The notes under the pieces were generated by a model that saw only the letters and a list, made by a program, of their open reading frames with translations, was not told the origin of the DNA and searched no databases. From positions 80,073-144,072 of the forward strand of contig CALIBN010000007.1 in NCBI GenBank assembly GCA_938045545.1: a stretch of 64,000 nucleotides of DNA. The letters are read 5' to 3'. Shown piece after piece: positions 34,597-44,420 of the stretch (the first letter of the stretch is position 1; the number at the start of each line of letters is the position of its first letter). A program made the translations under genes and the position numbers. Source of the stretch: an uncultured archaeon (GTDB lineage Archaea; Thermoproteota; EX4484-205; JAAOZP01).

Positions 34597-35655
34597 ATGA
34601 TTATCGGTGCATGGTTTCACCCTTCCGGTGTCAGAAGGGTTGAGAACTCGGGTTTTAGCGAGGCTGCGAAGACTGGTATTAACGCCGTCAGAACCTATAA
34701 CTACGAACATTCTGAAAAAATTGCAGGAATCATTAAGAAGCTGAATATGAGCCTGTACGCAGGGATATATGTAGATTCTGAAAATCTTCTGAAAGATTGG
34801 CATAATGAAATAAAGCAGGAACATATTCTGGGAACACATAAATTGAGCATTCCTTTAACTGCAATATGTTTGGGAAATGAACTTAGAGAATACATGAAGG
34901 GTGAACCGCCCAACTGGAAGTTTACGGGAAGATTAGCGTTCGCGCTTTCGAACTTAATCACTGCGACTAGGAAACTTATTCAGGAATATGGATTCAATAC
35001 GCCAGTTACCTACGCTATGGAAGGATTTGGTTTAGATTTTGATGGGAAGATAAAAGAATGGGTTGTGCCGATTGTCGAAGCTGTCGACATATATTCTGTT
35101 AACTGCTATCCTATGGAGGCAAAGGACTGGTTCACGCTGGATGCTTTTGAACACAATAAGAGGTTTCTTACGGATGCTAGGGAAGCTAATTTAAGACTAG
35201 CCAGGTTTGAATTTATGCTTCGCAGTCTTTTGAACGAGCTTGAAAAGTACGATAAGCCCCTTATAATAAGCGAAACAGGTCTTCACGCTGGAGTTGGCTT
35301 TAGAGTGGTAAAGACGAAGGTAAAGGCGAAAACTAATAGCATTGAGACGCTGGATGGAAAGAAGATAATTCCTATTCAGGATACGAATAACTTTATGAGA
35401 GTCTATTTACAATTATCTGAAGTAATAAGTCGGGTCAACAGGGATTACTCGGGTAGAATACATGGCATATTCATATATGAGTGGAGGGACAACCCGTTTC
35501 ACAGGAAAATAAAAAGTGAGAACAGCCCTGTACACGCATGTTTCGGTCTCTGTTATGTCGATGGAACTCCAAAATTCGAGATTTCTCGGGTGATGTCAAT
35601 CCTGAGAGGAGAGAAAAAGAATCAAACTCTACAAATCAATGGCTTAAGCCATTAA
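34597..35655 (+). CDS. GH17-like TIM-barrel glycosidase
   Basis: A 352-residue clan-A TIM barrel. The probable acid/base is E95 in 'CLGNELRE' and the nucleophile E226 in 'LIISETGLH'. The 'GNE' and 'SETG' pair at this spacing is the pattern of GH17 beta-1,3-glucanases and their relatives ('VGNE', 'ETGWP'). The start 'GAWFHPSGV' and the length also fit a single-domain enzyme. There is no signal peptide, so it is cytoplasmic and would act on imported oligosaccharides. The specificity is uncertain; beta-1,3- or beta-1,4-glucosides are possible. It is probably monocistronic, with the MFS transporter gene 131 bases downstream in the same direction. Confidence 0.65.
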   Translation: MIIGAWFHPSGVRRVENSGFSEAAKTGINAVRTYNYEHSEKIAGIIKKLNMSLYAGIYVDSENLLKDWHNEIKQEHILGTHKLSIPLTAICLGNELREYMKGEPPNWKFTGRLAFALSNLITATRKLIQEYGFNTPVTYAMEGFGLDFDGKIKEWVVPIVEAVDIYSVNCYPMEAKDWFTLDAFEHNKRFLTDAREANLRLARFEFMLRSLLNELEKYDKPLIISETGLHAGVGFRVVKTKVKAKTNSIETLDGKKIIPIQDTNNFMRVYLQLSEVISRVNRDYSGRIHGIFIYEWRDNPFHRKIKSENSPVHACFGLCYVDGTPKFEISRVMSILRGEKKNQTLQINGLSH

Positions 35656-35786
35656 TATTTAGTCCAGCTCCTCTGTAAATGCCATAAGAATAGCATGTTG
35701 ATGTAAAAAGTTTTAGACTCTGAAGACTCTAGATTTTTCAAAAGTTTATATCCACTAGTTTAGCGAGGAGTCTGAAGCCAGTCATT

Positions 35787-36981
35787 ATGAACCTCCAAAG
35801 TGGAAATATTGCGGGAAAAACTCGCATTAAACCATTACTCGTCATATTCGCCTACAACATACTGTTCATGGCTGCATCCGGGCTTTTAGTACCGGGTACT
35901 CCACTATATCTTTCTACGAACGGTTTTGACGGGGGCTCCGTCAACCTGCTACTGTCCTCCATAGCAGTATCAAGCCTCATAGGGCAGGTGGCATGGGGAT
36001 ACTTGTCTGACAAGGCTATGGACAGGTTGTTTTTCCTGAAGCTTGGAACCGCGGGCTACGCGCTCGGATACTTGGCTATAGTTTTGCTAAAGAATAGGCT
36101 TGCCCTCGCAATTCTACTCGTTGCAACGAGCTTTGTAGGTTCAGCGTCATACCCGGCTGCAATGGCGCTCCTGTCAGAAACCTCTTCTACCAAGAACCGT
36201 GGCAGGTCGATGGGCGTTTTTTTGGTCAGCCGCCTCCCTGGGTTGGGCCATTTCAGTCGCGTTCACAGGATTCGTAATAAACGAGTTGGGTGGAGGATAC
36301 TTTTTCGGCCTCTGTTCACTCCTCTATTCTGCTTCACTCGCCCTCGTCCACCTGTTTTTAAGGATTGAAGACAGGCATGCTTCAGACGATAAGAGGAGTA
36401 GAGGGGTTTCTTTGAGCTCCCTCTTCAGACTGGGAACACCTTTTCTAGCGTTTCTCTCCGGAAGCATTATCTTCTTCATGGCTGATTTCGCGAAAAATGT
36501 GTACGTGCTGATGTTCTACGCTTTTGAGCTGGGGCTTGGCATGGTAACAGCCACGCTGCTTCTGAGCCTCACCAGCTGGCTTGAGATACCGGTCAACGTG
36601 ATCTTCGGATACCTCTCGGATATGCTTGGTCGAAAAACCGTAGTGCTGGTTGCATACGTGCTGTGCAGCGCCTACATGTTCATCAATTCCATGGTCAGCG
36701 GTTTTGAGGGGGCTCTGCTTACCATGGCTTTCTACGGCTTTGTCTGGGGTGCTTTTTCAGGAGCGAGTTCAGCATTTGCCTCTGAACTTGTCAATGAAGA
36801 TAAAAAGGGTGTTGCTCTAGGCCTTTTCAACTCTTCTTGGAACATAGCGAGTATGCTCGCCCTAGTGTCGATCGGAATGCTTAGCCAAGCCTACGGGTAT
36901 CGGTTAATGTTCAACACCATGGGCGTCTTAATGCTCCTAGCGTGCCTCATCATCATCTTCGGGATACGGGGCAGAGCTTAA
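35787..36981 (+). pseudogene. MFS transporter, frameshifted
   Basis: Frame 1 gives the N-terminal half of a major facilitator protein: 'LLVPGTPLYLSTNGFDGG', 'LIGQVAWGYLSDKAMDR' (loop 2-3 motif A) and 'SSTKNRGRSMGVF'. Frame 2 continues with 'WSAASLGWAISVAFTGF' and then six or more helices to 36981, including a second motif-A-like 'FGYLSDMLGRKTV'. The switch is in a seven-T run (36217-36223). With six T the protein reads through as about 398 residues. As given it is broken, but a homopolymer error is likely enough that a working sugar or oligosaccharide importer should not be ruled out. Confidence 0.75.
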
Positions 36982-36985
36982 CATT

Positions 36986-37714
36986 CTAAGTATATTTCAA
37001 CTCTTCTAGCTTCCGTTCAACCAGTTTAACCAGATGGTCTACAATTATGTCTACAGCCTTTCTTCCAAGCTCCCTTGAGGAAACCGCCTTAATGTCCTCT
37101 TTCCACTCCCAAACCGGGTTTTCACGATAGTAGTTGTACGGTGCATCAGGGTAAGTGTGCACCTTAATCTTTCCAGGCTTGAACTCCTCGAGTGCTGTAA
37201 GCTGAGGATACATGTACCAGAACATGGATGTCTCCCACTTGCCAGCGTGGTCCGCGGGCACTTCTCCATCAATCTCGACACCCTCATACTCGGGTTGGAC
37301 GATAACACAGGCATCCGGATAGCACCTGTTGAAATCCTCCGCCACCCCTTTAAGACAGTCGACCTGGCAGGGACCATAGTGGCCCGTAACAACAAGTATT
37401 AGCTTTGCACCAACCTTCCTCAATTGTTCAAAGAGCTCCCAGAAGAGTGTTCGAATCAACCCGTCGCTGAAGGTTAGGGTTCCAACATACGTTGAAAAGC
37501 CGGGTCTCCCCCAATAGTTGGGTGGAAGAACTATTCCTCCCCCAAGCTTTTCAGCAACCCGTAGACATATGCCGTAGGCCTTCAACGCATCCTGCCCAAG
37601 GGGAAGATGGTCACCGTGCCATTCGAGAAGACCTGTTGGAACTATGAAAACAGGCATCTTTCCAATTGCTTCCAGAAACTCTTTCGGAGTCATTTCCTCA
37701 TACTTTATTTTCAT
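36986..37714 (-). CDS. Creatininase-family amidohydrolase
   Basis: A 242-residue metal hydrolase of the creatininase/MftE/FAPy-deformylase family. The metal and catalytic residues are E31 and H33 in 'LLEWHGDHLPLGQD', D42, H112 in 'VTGHYGP', and H156 and E161 in 'DHAGKWETS'. The usual 'EQHG' is 'EWHG' here. Family members open cyclic amides or remove formyl or acyl groups. In carbohydrate clusters of bacteria such proteins are frequent but mostly uncharacterised. It is convergent with the MFS gene and divergent from the Gfo/Idh oxidoreductase, with which it may share regulation. Confidence 0.82.
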   Translation of the reverse strand: MKIKYEEMTPKEFLEAIGKMPVFIVPTGLLEWHGDHLPLGQDALKAYGICLRVAEKLGGGIVLPPNYWGRPGFSTYVGTLTFSDGLIRTLFWELFEQLRKVGAKLILVVTGHYGPCQVDCLKGVAEDFNRCYPDACVIVQPEYEGVEIDGEVPADHAGKWETSMFWYMYPQLTALEEFKPGKIKVHTYPDAPYNYYRENPVWEWKEDIKAVSSRELGRKAVDIIVDHLVKLVERKLEELKYT

Positions 37715-37847
37715 GGGGTTTTAATTTCAGGGTTCGACTTAAATTTTTAATACTGTTCTAAAGCGGTGTAAAGGGTTCCAAACCATTGTCGCTAATAACT
37801 ATATAGCTTTAAATAAATCCTCATGCTAGCGTGTGAAAGGTGAGAAA
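37715..37847. promoter_or_regulatory. Divergent promoters, creatininase / oxidoreductase
   Basis: The minus-strand box is AAAAATTTAAG (around 37741-37752), giving a leader of a few bases. The plus-strand box is CTTTAAATAA (around 37807-37816). The oxidoreductase ATG at 37848 is preceded by AAAGGTGAG, one of the clearer ribosome binding sites in the window. Confidence 0.45.
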
Positions 37848-38990
37848 ATGGGGGATAAGAAGGTGAAGTGTGGTGTTGTAGGATGTGGAGTTATCGCCAA
37901 CGAAGCCTATTTTCCAGCGATAATTGAGAAGGGCGAGCTGGTTGCGACATGCGACAGGATTGAGAAGAGGGCTAGGAGAAGCATGGAGCTGTGGGGTGCT
38001 AAAGAATATTATACGGATGTTGACGAGATGCTTAGGAAATCAGACATAGACGCTGTTTTCATACTTTCAGGCATGGGGATGCATGCGGATCATGCGGCAA
38101 GGGCGGCGAAAGCTGGAAAACACGTTTTGGTTCAGAAACCGTTAGCGACTAACATGAGGGATTTGAGGAAAGTTTTCAACGCGGTTAAGAAAGCACGTGT
38201 CAAGGCGCTTGTCGAGCCAAATGTTCAGATGAATCCGCTGTACTTAAGGGTTAAAAGCGTACTGGAGGAGGGAAGTATAGGCGAGGTCTACTGGTTTAGA
38301 GCTGGACTGGGAAGAGGTGCACCAATTTGGGGGGAGGAGACTTTTTTCACCAAGCAAGCCGGAGGCCCTCTTTTCGACCTCGGTGTATACCAGATAGCTG
38401 CACTAACCTTTCTCCTGGGCCCCGCCTCGTCGGTAGCAGGCATGGCAAAGCTATCTATACCGGATAGGTTCATTGTTCCCGATGAGTTTTTCACCGAGCA
38501 TCTCTCCCATAAGCCTTACGAGTCATTTTGGCCGAAGCTTGCAACCGTTAAGCCGGCTAGACGGATAAGGATGGAGGCTGAGGATAACACGTTCACACTG
38601 CTCAACATGAAAAGCGGAAGCCTGGGGTGTGTTATCGCGAACTTCGTAACTCCCGACGGTCTCAGGACAGGTATTGGGAACATGCCTGACATAGAGATAT
38701 ACGGCAGCGAGGGTGCCATACTCGTAGGCGGGCCGGCGGCAATATCCATCATAACGAAACGCAAGGAAAGCAAGTACTACTCGCCAGATGGCTGGTACTG
38801 TATACCTAAGCAGGATTTTCCGCCTTGGAACTATTATAAGGCTTCCACTGAACACTTTTTCGACTGCATATTGAACGATAAAGAGCCCCTGCCGAGTTTA
38901 AAATGGGGCATGCACGTCAGCGAAATAATGATAAAGTCGATACAGTCTTCGAGAACAGGCAGTCGCCTAAGTGTTTCCTCAACCTTCTGA
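37848..38990 (+). CDS. Gfo/Idh/MocA-family NAD(P)-dependent oxidoreductase
   Basis: A 380-residue oxidoreductase from the ATG at 37848, chosen over the upstream GTG at 37833 because of the AAAGGTGAG site between them. The Rossmann motif 'GVVGCGVIA' is at residues 10-18, and the cofactor/active-site motif, normally EKP, is QKP at 96-98. 'GGPLFDLGVYQI' is the catalytic-region motif with Asp and Tyr in place of the more usual D...H. The family oxidises or reduces sugars, inositols and sugar acids, and some members hydrolyse glycosides with NAD. In this glycan cluster a 3-keto-sugar or inositol-like role is plausible but not proven. It is followed convergently by a decayed epimerase. Confidence 0.85.
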   Translation: MGDKKVKCGVVGCGVIANEAYFPAIIEKGELVATCDRIEKRARRSMELWGAKEYYTDVDEMLRKSDIDAVFILSGMGMHADHAARAAKAGKHVLVQKPLATNMRDLRKVFNAVKKARVKALVEPNVQMNPLYLRVKSVLEEGSIGEVYWFRAGLGRGAPIWGEETFFTKQAGGPLFDLGVYQIAALTFLLGPASSVAGMAKLSIPDRFIVPDEFFTEHLSHKPYESFWPKLATVKPARRIRMEAEDNTFTLLNMKSGSLGCVIANFVTPDGLRTGIGNMPDIEIYGSEGAILVGGPAAISIITKRKESKYYSPDGWYCIPKQDFPPWNYYKASTEHFFDCILNDKEPLPSLKWGMHVSEIMIKSIQSSRTGSRLSVSSTF

Positions 38991-39052
38991 AAAACGTGAG
39001 ACCAGAATGCGGCGTGAAAAGCGTATGCGTCAAAGGATGTAACATTTGGCTT

Positions 39053-39843
39053 TCAGTATTTTTCTAAGAATGCTTTACCCCGTTTAATAGACTCTACAAC
39101 ATCTATGCCTGTTTCATCCTGATCGCAAACCATCCTGAGTAGTTTACTGATTTAAGCGTGCTTATATAGTCATCCCAGGGCACAAGGCCTTCGCCGACTG
39201 TTGCACGCTTCGTAACTGGGTTATAGTCCTTGGCATGAGTATGCACGATCCATGGGGCAAGGGTTCTCACACCCTCAACCACGCCATACTTAAGCATGTT
39301 GGCCGGATCATAGTTTACCTTTAGCCCTTCCCTTCCAACATCCTCCAGAAGACTTGTGAGGACTTCAGCCGTCTCCTCACCGTCTCTATGCAAAACACAG
39401 CTCCAACCTGCTTAGTGTGTCTCGATTGTGTCTTGCATGAGTCAAGCATAACTGCATACTTTTCGCTTGAAATTTGCAGAGCCCGTGTCTGAGGCAAGCT
39501 CAACCCTCATGGTTTTTTCAATCCTCTTCTCAAGGCTCCTTGGATCGCTGAGAGCGGAACCAGGCCACGGCATGCCGGGTTCCATAGGTCCAGTGAGTTG
39601 AGCACAGAACCCGGTTATCTTAAGCCCATAGGATTCCACGATCTCCTTAACCCTTCTTCTATCACTGCCTACGCGCCTATCTGGATCCAAGAAGCAGGGT
39701 TCCGAGGGAGAGTAGTCTACGCACCAGAGTTGAACACCCCGAACCCCGATTTCTCTCGCTGTTTCAAGAACATTCTTAAACTCGGTCTCGTTCCTAGTTG
39801 GCCCTAACGACCATAATGCTAAACCTATCTTCAAGCCCCCCAT
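39053..39843 (-). pseudogene. Decayed sugar isomerase/epimerase (TIM barrel)
   Basis: The N-terminus (from 39843) reads 'KIGLALWSLGPTRNETEF', a typical xylose-isomerase-like start, and is intact to about 39480. It then breaks into other frames: 'EKYAVMLDSCKT' and 'VGAVFCIET', 'GEETAEVLTSLLEDVG', 'WIVHTHAKDYN' and a last piece 'DVVESIKRGKAFLEKY' ending at 39053. At least three frame changes are needed, and about 15 residues of the conserved loop before the metal-binding region appear deleted. This is true decay, not one homopolymer slip. The intact relative is at 14559. Confidence 0.75.
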
Positions 39844-40006
39844 AGTTCATCTCGTCTTAGCTTTTAAAGGATATTAATCTTTCCCAAGTTTCTAACCGCT
39901 AATTTTTTCAACGGAAATTACAAGGGGGTGATACAGCTCTTCCAAGCTTAGATAAACATTTAAGGATAATGCTCTTACTTAAAATTGAAGGGCGGAGGAA
40001 GCGGGG

Positions 40007-41437
40007 ATGAGTGAAAAGGAGTATCTTTACCAGGAGCGGTTAAAACGCTACTTGACTGCTATGCGTAACGAGAAACCTGATTGCATTCCAATTCGACCTT
40101 TTGTAGCTGAGTTTACTGCAAAGTACGCTGGCTACACTTGTCAAGAGGTGACGCATGACTACAGGAAGGCTTTTGACGCTGTTTTGAAGTGTGCTAGGGA
40201 TTTCGACTGGGATGCGATGGTCCCCAACATGGTATATGTTTGGACAGGCCTTACTCAGGCCCTTGGCCTGAAATACTACGCTATACCAGGTATCCACATC
40301 CCTCCTGACACGGCATTCCAGTATCTTGAGCCGCCTGAGCAGAAAGCGTTCATGAAGCCTGAAGAATATAACATGCTGATAGATGATCCGACAGCGTTTC
40401 TTTACACCGTCTGGTTGCCCCGCGTCTCCAGCGAGATTTCTAGAGACGGGTTTCAATCCCCGTATCGAACCATGCTTGCTCTCGTGAAAGGGGCTATGGC
40501 GATGAGCGATTATTTTAACGCTTTTGGGCCTCAGGTTGAGAGAATGAGGAGGGAGGCTGGGACTGTTTCCGCCATAGCGGGCATTCTCAAGGCCCCGCTT
40601 GACATTATCGCCGACAAGCTCCGCGGATATGTTGGTTTAGCTAAGGATCTTCATAGGCAGCCTGAGAAAGTGCTTGAAGCATGTGAAGCCCTCGCCCCGC
40701 ATTTGACTCAGGTTGCTCGGATGACTGCCGACCCGGAGAAAAAGGTTCCAATAGGCTTCTGGATGCATCGCAGCGCGGTGCCGTTCATCAGTATGAACCA
40801 TTTTTCGAATATTCACTGGCGCACGCTGAAACCAATTATTGAGGAGCTCTGGTCCCATAGGCTGAGAGTGCTTTTCTACGCGGAGGGGGACTGGACCCCG
40901 CATCTAGACAGTTTCGCCGAATTGCCTGAGGGCAGCATAGTCTTCCATATTGACAGGAGCGATGTTTTCGAGGCCCATAGGAAGCTGGGTCGCAAGTTCT
41001 GTCTAAGCGGGGGGCTGCCTAACTGGCTGCTGAACCTTGGAACACCAGACGAGGTGCGCCGCTACTGTAAGAAAATCATCGACAGTATTGCCTCGGACGG
41101 AGGGTATATCATGGATGCGTCAGCCATAATTCAGAACGATGCTAAGGTCGAAAATGTGAAGGCGATGACTGATTTCACCCGCAGCTACGGGAAGTATGGG
41201 GAGAGAGGTTTTGAAGGTTTAAAGAATCGCCGTCAGGATTTGGGGGAAGCTGGCGAGTGCAAGCCGGCAACAGGCCTTAAGAATCTAAAAGTTAAACCGG
41301 GATCCTGCGTTCCGTGGGATGAGAAGCGCAAGGAGATCGAAAGGGTTTCTGGAGACGAGGACCTATTAAAAAGAGTCTGGGAGGAAATCGACTCACTCGG
41401 ATACCTGTTCATCTGGCAAGTGTTGTTGTCCTTCTAA
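40007..41437 (+). CDS. Uroporphyrinogen decarboxylase-family protein, long form
   Basis: A 476-residue URO-D-fold protein, about 120 residues longer than the classic family, with 'RLKRYLTAMRNEKPDCIPI' at the N-terminus. The extra length lies partly in the middle (the 'AVPFISMNHFSNIHW' region) and at the C-terminus after residue 400. The active-site loop is 'FYAEGDWTPHLDSF' instead of His-x-Asp-Gly-Asn. The Zn-binding Cys motif of MtaA is absent. A strong GGAGG lies about ten bases before the ATG, unlike most genes here. Bacterial proteins of this length occur in O-demethylase-type methyltransferase systems, but the substrate and reaction cannot be read from the sequence. Confidence 0.78.
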   Translation: MSEKEYLYQERLKRYLTAMRNEKPDCIPIRPFVAEFTAKYAGYTCQEVTHDYRKAFDAVLKCARDFDWDAMVPNMVYVWTGLTQALGLKYYAIPGIHIPPDTAFQYLEPPEQKAFMKPEEYNMLIDDPTAFLYTVWLPRVSSEISRDGFQSPYRTMLALVKGAMAMSDYFNAFGPQVERMRREAGTVSAIAGILKAPLDIIADKLRGYVGLAKDLHRQPEKVLEACEALAPHLTQVARMTADPEKKVPIGFWMHRSAVPFISMNHFSNIHWRTLKPIIEELWSHRLRVLFYAEGDWTPHLDSFAELPEGSIVFHIDRSDVFEAHRKLGRKFCLSGGLPNWLLNLGTPDEVRRYCKKIIDSIASDGGYIMDASAIIQNDAKVENVKAMTDFTRSYGKYGERGFEGLKNRRQDLGEAGECKPATGLKNLKVKPGSCVPWDEKRKEIERVSGDEDLLKRVWEEIDSLGYLFIWQVLLSF

Positions 41438-41448
41438 GCATCGGATTC

Positions 41449-44196
41449 CTATTGGTTAACCGCTGCGTAAAGTTTTTCTGAAAACATCATGTCAACCAGC
41501 GAGCAGAAAAGCGCGGTTGAAACAGGGTCTTTAACCAGGTTTTTCATGAGCCTGAAGGTACATAGGACTGCAATCCCTGCTCCAATCTTCACTGGAAGTA
41601 TTGTGGCCGCGGGCTCCCGAATCCAGCCGACGAAAACTCCTCCGAAAGCGCTCCTAGAATTTCTAGGGTTCAACCCCTCTAAAACCATGCTGGGGATGCA
41701 CTCTATAAACGGCATTCCTAAGTGACCCTCGTAGAAAAGCCTGTTTGCAACATCCTTCTTAAGCCAGAGGAATGCTGTACACCAGTCTCCCCAGCGACCC
41801 TTTTCTCCTCTCTCAACTAAGCGTAAACCACCGAATATTATGGAGCCTGCTTCAGACTCTTCAAGGAGAAAGAGCACCCTACCCCCTTTCTCAGCAAATT
41901 TTAAAGCATTCTCATTAACTCCCAGAGACACGGCTACACTGGATTCACCGGGCTCAACAATGGTTAAACCTATTTCCCCAATCTTCTCCAACATGCTTGC
42001 GTCAGCCCCGAACACGATAATCCTCCTACTAGTCTTGACGGACCAAGCTGGAAGTACAAGAACTTCCTGATAGTTTCGACAGACCTCTCTCCCATCATTG
42101 TCGAGCAGCCTAGCCCATACTGTCAGCTTTCCCGGCTCGCCTATTTCTGGAATCCTGAAACACGCCTCACCCGCCTCAACGCAGCAGGCCCTCTCAACAC
42201 CCGTCAGCTTCAAAACTCCGCCAACCGGAATGTTTTCGACCCACCATTCGACAGCTTTCGGCTCAATGGCTGAAAATCTAGAAACGTGGATTTTTACCTT
42301 CGCTTCCTCGCCCTCAATATAGCTCCATTTTCCGGGCCTTATTACGACGACATCCTGCGCTTGAAAGAATCTCAGGAAACGGTGTAGAATCTTCTCCCCC
42401 CTACACATATCCATGAGTCCATTGCTCTCACTGTTCAAGTCTGTAAACTGCGTTATGACGTAGCCAACTATCTCTGGGTGAAGCCTCATTGTTTCAACCT
42501 CGAACTTTAGGGAGTCAAGCTGATGTTTTTGAGCGGCTTCTGCAAGCTTCTTCAACGAGCCGTAAGCCTCATCCAGCCCCAGCCTGAAGAACTCGTTAAT
42601 ACCCGTGCGAACCGGCCCCCCGTAGCTCGCCTGATTAAACCAGTACGGGTCCCTCCAATCATAGTAGCGGAGAACCTCCTCAACATCAGGAAGCCCCCAG
42701 TTGCCGAACTCTGAAACCATCAAGGGTTCTAAACCCCTTCTCTCAGACTCTGGGAACCTAAAAGTCCAAGCGGGGTGTTTAGAAAAATCCTCCACCCAGT
42801 CTTCGAACTCTCGAGCATGATCGGGTATCGCCTTATAGACATGCTGGTCCTCAATATCGCTCACAACATGCCCCGCGTTCGCAGGAGAATTGTCAACCAC
42901 AAGCCTGGTGGGGTCGAGCCTTTTAACCAAGTGCCACATCTCCTTAAGCCACCTTCTCGCCTCCTCCTCTTCGGCAAGCGGAACACCCCACTCCTCATTC
43001 ACCAGACACCAGCAGAAGACTGACGGATGGTTAAAATCCCTCCAAACCCATTCTTCAAGCTCCCTCCTCATCCTTTCCCTCGCCTCAAAGGTGAACCTGT
43101 AGAAGCTCGGAAAATCTATCCAAAGCATGATTCCAATCCTGTCGGCCCATTCAAGATAATTCTGACAAGGGATCTTGATATGGGTCCTCAGAAAATTAAG
43201 CCCCAGTTCCTTGGCTTTGAGAAACTGGTTGCGAAGCATCTCTTCTGAAGGCGTGCCATATATTACGTCCGGGTAGAAATCTTGGTCGAGCGCCCCCATA
43301 AGGTATAGGGGCTCGCCGTTAAGGAGAATCCTGTTCTCACACACCTCAACCTTTCTCATGCCGAAATCTACGAAACAGGCGTCTTCAACCCCTTCCCCGG
43401 AGAGAACGATTTCAAGCCTGTATAGGAAGGGAGAATCTGGAGACCATAGTCTCATCCCCCGAATAGGTATTTCAACGTCGTAAACAGACTCGCCTTTAAC
43501 CACTTTGAAGACTTTTTCTTCCCCGCTTGGAGAAACCTTAAGAGTTAATCTAAGACCATCCTCAGGAGCCTCGTCAACGTGGGAAAGAATTATGCGAACC
43601 CTAATTCTTGAATTATCAACCTCCGGCACTATGAACGCTGAATGCACGTAAATCCTTCCCCTGACGAGGAGGCTGACTCCCTGCCATAGGCCGCCAATAT
43701 TGCAGTAGTGAGACTGCTTACCGTTAGGGATTTCAGAGCAATCCTGAGGGTCGTAAACCCTAACCATAAGCTCGTTCTCCTCGTCGAATTTCACGATGCC
43801 TGTTACGTCGAATTCAAATGGAGTATAGCCTCCCTCATGGGAGCCAAGCTCAACGCTGTTCAACCATACTTTAGCCTCGTAATCAGCAGCGTCAAATCGG
43901 AGGATGATCCTCTTACCCGCCAGCATGCGTGGAATTCTAAATCTACGCCAATACCATGCAACCCCGTCATAATTTATAAGGTCTGGGAACTGTGCCTCCC
44001 AAGGTAAGCCTGCCCTTGCTTTTCTCACATCCCTGACGGAGCGAACACTCTCCGGAGTAAGCTTTCCCTCAGGGTCAACAGCGAACATCCAGTCTTCATT
44101 AAGAATAATAGTATGTTTAACGGAAAGCTTAACGTTTGACGCAAAGCCTTCGACTCGACTCCCCATTTCCCAGCTTCCCGTAAGCAAGCCGGTCAT
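41449..44196 (-). CDS. Glycoside hydrolase family 2 enzyme
   Basis: A 915-residue GH2 protein. An N-terminal jelly-roll sugar-binding domain ('YWRRFRIPRMLAGKR ... NIGGLWQGVSL') spans about residues 30-185, followed by an immunoglobulin-like domain (190-285). The TIM barrel has acid/base E401 in 'CWCLVNEEW' and nucleophile E496 in 'MVSEFGNWG'. A further 350 residues of beta domains and a possible amidotransferase-like module complete it. GH2 covers beta-galactosidase, beta-glucuronidase and beta-mannosidase. 'NEEWG' and 'SEFGNWG' do not settle which, though two mannosidases nearby favour a mannose-containing glycan. There is no signal peptide. A TATA box (AATTTTTAAAT) is centred 29 bases before the ATG. 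Confidence 0.88.
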   Translation of the reverse strand: MTGLLTGSWEMGSRVEGFASNVKLSVKHTIILNEDWMFAVDPEGKLTPESVRSVRDVRKARAGLPWEAQFPDLINYDGVAWYWRRFRIPRMLAGKRIILRFDAADYEAKVWLNSVELGSHEGGYTPFEFDVTGIVKFDEENELMVRVYDPQDCSEIPNGKQSHYCNIGGLWQGVSLLVRGRIYVHSAFIVPEVDNSRIRVRIILSHVDEAPEDGLRLTLKVSPSGEEKVFKVVKGESVYDVEIPIRGMRLWSPDSPFLYRLEIVLSGEGVEDACFVDFGMRKVEVCENRILLNGEPLYLMGALDQDFYPDVIYGTPSEEMLRNQFLKAKELGLNFLRTHIKIPCQNYLEWADRIGIMLWIDFPSFYRFTFEARERMRRELEEWVWRDFNHPSVFCWCLVNEEWGVPLAEEEEARRWLKEMWHLVKRLDPTRLVVDNSPANAGHVVSDIEDQHVYKAIPDHAREFEDWVEDFSKHPAWTFRFPESERRGLEPLMVSEFGNWGLPDVEEVLRYYDWRDPYWFNQASYGGPVRTGINEFFRLGLDEAYGSLKKLAEAAQKHQLDSLKFEVETMRLHPEIVGYVITQFTDLNSESNGLMDMCRGEKILHRFLRFFQAQDVVVIRPGKWSYIEGEEAKVKIHVSRFSAIEPKAVEWWVENIPVGGVLKLTGVERACCVEAGEACFRIPEIGEPGKLTVWARLLDNDGREVCRNYQEVLVLPAWSVKTSRRIIVFGADASMLEKIGEIGLTIVEPGESSVAVSLGVNENALKFAEKGGRVLFLLEESEAGSIIFGGLRLVERGEKGRWGDWCTAFLWLKKDVANRLFYEGHLGMPFIECIPSMVLEGLNPRNSRSAFGGVFVGWIREPAATILPVKIGAGIAVLCTFRLMKNLVKDPVSTALFCSLVDMMFSEKLYAAVNQ

Positions 44197-44420
44197 GCTT
44201 AACTGAAAGGTTAAACAGACATTTAAAAATTACTTTCCTCCATGTAAATCTTTAACATAAACTGGGGAAGATTTTAAGCCAAGCCTGCATATCCTTACGA
44301 TTTGGCGTTCTCAACACATCGTGCTTTAATGCAGCCTGTTTTCCATTTCAACTTAAAACAGTCATGCTTAAATATTGTTTAACGAATCAGAATCTGGTGT
44401 AATGGAGCTTGAGGCTCTGG

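Noticed and set aside
35787-36981. Two separate MFS half-transporters
   Set aside because: The two frames join inside one loop at a seven-T run with no residue lost, which points to one frameshifted gene.
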